Assembly: GCA_037190665.1 (NCBI GenBank)
Contig: JBBCJT010000027.1
Location: forward strand, 1-64,000
Reading direction: 5' to 3'
Source: JBBCJT01 sp037190665
GTDB lineage: Bacteria > Pseudomonadota > Alphaproteobacteria > Acetobacterales > Acetobacteraceae
Length of the DNA: 64,000 bases
Made by a program: the position numbers and the translations under genes. The notes under the pieces are model-generated. The model was not told the origin of the DNA. It did not search any database and saw only the letters and a program-made list of their open reading frames with translations. Of the stretch, positions 62,503-64,000 are shown piece after piece (within the stretch, counting starts at the first letter, position 1; each line of letters begins with the position of its first letter).

Positions 62503-63691
62503 ATTGTTTTAGAATATCATCAGTTAAGAACCCCGCCGCCAAACTTTGCATAATGATGTATGGCTGCATGAATGGGTCTCGGAATGAAAACCGATAGGTT
62601 CTCTTGTGCTCGAAACGATTTAGGACACTGCCTCTTCCTTCTTCGGCCATTTCCTTTAGGTGAAAGGAAAACGCGGTTGTTTTATAGGGGGAGCCCATAA
62701 TCGCCGATAAGGCTGCCACACAATCAGCAGCGCCAAAGCGGCCTATAGCGTCCCGTTCGGTAAGAGCGGCCGCCGCAAGAACTTGCGGATAAATATTGCC
62801 CTGCCGATAGCTTTTCAGCGTGGCTTTAGCATAACTCTCGCGAACCGAATAATCCACGTCACCCATACAGGCAGTTATTGCGGAAAGAACATGCCTCTCA
62901 TCAATCGATCGAGTATTGTCTGCAATGGCAGCCAACGAGGCATGCTTGCCAAGGGAATGCGCATAGAATGGCAAGCCGGCAGAAAAGAAGCTTATCCGCC
63001 AAAGAGCGGAGCTCGTTATGCTCATACGCAAGCGCCGAGTTCTTGTAACAACTAAATCTTCGATCTCTGGCTTATCCATTGGTAGCATTGGAACTTGCTT
63101 AAGCGCACGCGGAATAGATGCGTGTTCGCGTATAAGGCCGGATACAGAGGATGCTACCCCAACTATAATTACGGTGCAGTTTACCGCATCGTCAGACAGT
63201 GCTTTTATGGTTTCGGCTATTAATGTTCGACACGATTGATCTATTATTTTATCAAATTCGTCCAATATAATAACTGGCACTTGGAAAGGTTGAAAATTCC
63301 CAAGAGCTATTATTACATCATCTGGAGTTATAGGATTGGGGTGCGTTTCATCAGCCCACCATGCTTGAACACCATCTGTTTGTTGTATTCTCCGAAACAC
63401 TTTTCTCCACAAGGAATCAAATGTTGTCGCGCTATCGCCGTTTACGCGGACGGCAGTAATTGGGCGCGTTTCAGTATGAAGCGGCTTGTAGAAAATATTG
63501 GCAATGGATGTCTTTCCAACACCCCTATCACCGAAAATGATGGCATGCCGTCCCTTCTCCAAAACCGTGTCTTGAAGCTCACGGACAGTGGCCGTCCTTC
63601 CTGTAAAAAGGTCAGATTCGTTGATGGGAGTGCCGGGCGTGAAGGTCTCAATCACCTCGCGGCGAAGAGCTTCCCATTCTTCAGGCGTCAT
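62468..63691 (-). CDS. AAA ATPase (Orc/STAND-like), cargo of the cassette
   Basis: This 407-aa ATPase has Walker A FGDRGVGKTS (53-62), Walker B VIILDEFDKI (140-149) and a sensor-like CTVIIVGVASSVSGLI. A helical, winged-helix-like C-terminal half follows (from about residue 230). The N-terminus has FTPGTPINESDLFTGR, typical of AAA_16-type regulators and defence ATPases that open with a short linker before the P-loop. GC content and codon use are clearly lower than in neighbouring genes, supporting transfer. The ATG at 63691 is chosen; a GTG at 63748 or TTG at 63799 (inside the inverted repeat) are possible. Confidence 0.8.
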   Translation of the reverse strand: MTPEEWEALRREVIETFTPGTPINESDLFTGRTATVRELQDTVLEKGRHAIIFGDRGVGKTSIANIFYKPLHTETRPITAVRVNGDSATTFDSLWRKVFRRIQQTDGVQAWWADETHPNPITPDDVIIALGNFQPFQVPVIILDEFDKIIDQSCRTLIAETIKALSDDAVNCTVIIVGVASSVSGLIREHASIPRALKQVPMLPMDKPEIEDLVVTRTRRLRMSITSSALWRISFFSAGLPFYAHSLGKHASLAAIADNTRSIDERHVLSAITACMGDVDYSVRESYAKATLKSYRQGNIYPQVLAAAALTERDAIGRFGAADCVAALSAIMGSPYKTTAFSFHLKEMAEEGRGSVLNRFEHKRTYRFSFRDPFMQPYIIMQSLAAGFLTDDILKQFSVQFQRRLSI

Positions 63692-63837
63692 CGCCCCGGC
63701 CCGCGGCGGGCGCCGTTGATGCGCTGGACCTCTGCTCCAATCACTCACAAACCCAGTTTTTAACTCACACCCCCTCAGGGTCAAAGCGTATAAATTCAAA
63801 CTGAGACACTACCGGGCCGGCGTGAGGGTAGCCTCCG

Positions 63838-64000
63838 CTACTCCGCCTCCAGCGGCTCCAGGTCCACGCCCACCGACACGCCATGCGGCCCGCCGCCGAG
63901 GATCACGCCGCGTACCGGCGAGATGTCCGCGAAGTCGCGGCCCCAGGCCAGCACCACGTGCTCGTCGCTGACGATCAGGTCGTTGGTGGGATCGAGGTCC
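63838..64000 (-). CDS. Transglutaminase-family protein, C-terminal part
   Basis: Only the last 53 residues lie in the window; the gene continues beyond 64000. They read DLDPTNDLIVSDEHVVLAWG, then RDFADISPVRGVILGGG, the C-terminal end of bacterial transglutaminase-like (SgpA/Tgl-type) cysteine hydrolases, including the conserved DPTND that contributes the catalytic Asp. The catalytic Cys and His are outside the window. The stop is at 63838-63840. Confidence 0.8.
   Translation of the reverse strand, partial: DLDPTNDLIVSDEHVVLAWGRDFADISPVRGVILGGGPHGVSVGVDLEPLEAE

Larger units (their letters stand above)
61959..63813. mobile_element. 1.86-kb inverted-repeat-bounded cassette without a transposase
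   Basis: The ends are 22-bp inverted repeats: GGTAGGATCTCAGTTTGAATTT at 61959-61980 and its complement at 63792-63813, matching at 20 of 22 positions with a perfect 15-bp core. The outside bases are GGGCCAAG on the left and GGGCCGGC on the right, possibly a decayed 8-bp target duplication. The interior is visibly poorer in GC than all neighbouring DNA. Cargo is two frameshifted small genes and an AAA ATPase; no transposase is present, so movement would need help in trans. The element family is not assigned. Confidence 0.65.

Overview
The window is GC-rich (about 70 %) chromosomal DNA from an alphaproteobacterium. The abundance of tripartite-tricarboxylate (Bug/TctC) binding proteins, TRAP and amino-acid/peptide ABC systems, an EttA, a gltD-gltB operon and a PEP-CTERM protein fits Acetobacteraceae/Rhodospirillales (Roseomonas-like). 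That placement is inferred from gene content and was not tested by search.

Layout. 1-5.7 kb: inorganic pyrophosphatase, a CAT-anticodon tRNA, msrA, a secernin-type C69 peptidase, and an orphan family-5 binding protein followed by an amidohydrolase. 5.8-7.6 kb: PEP-CTERM protein divergent from an AraC regulator. 7.8-11.7 kb: a complete Pot-like ABC importer. 11.8-19.6 kb: EttA, a GNAT enzyme, a DctPQM TRAP importer, phosphoheptose isomerase, a glycine-zipper lipoprotein and a lytic transglycosylase with a SPOR domain. 19.7-27.3 kb: orphan TctC, a 0.7-kb region without a clear gene, and glutamate synthase. 27.4-29.6 kb is a small accessory patch: an unrecognised 451-aa protein, a tRNA gene with an 8-nt anticodon loop, and a 239-aa protein whose motifs match the edema-factor/CyaA/ExoY class of adenylyl cyclase toxins. 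29.7-32.6 kb: GST, a Pat-like acetyltransferase and gamma-glutamyltranspeptidase. 32.8-40.0 kb: two amidohydrolases, a peptide-type binding protein with a deletion scar where permeases should be, a LysR regulator and a CMD/alkylhydroperoxidase pair. 40.2-54.5 kb: MarC-like fragment, then a long minus-strand array: liv-type ABC importer, M20 hydrolase, TctC, MFS exporter, and an enterobactin-like catechol siderophore module (EntE, free aryl-carrier protein, EntF). 54.5-56 kb: two Fur-box-like sites and a YncE-like propeller. 56-61.9 kb: dehydratase-tctCBA-SDR operon and coaA. 61.96-63.81 kb: a GC-poor cassette bounded by 22-bp inverted repeats, carrying an AAA ATPase and two frameshifted small genes but no transposase. 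The right edge cuts a transglutaminase-family gene.

Together the genes describe a soil or water heterotroph that scavenges amino acids, peptides, polyamines and carboxylates, with iron acquisition probably under Fur control. The observations most worth following are the EF/ExoY-like cyclase homologue (28879-29598), the neighbouring tRNA with an expanded anticodon loop, the inverted-repeat ATPase cassette, and the Fur-like sites placed between an iron/YncE-type gene and the operon that runs toward the siderophore genes.
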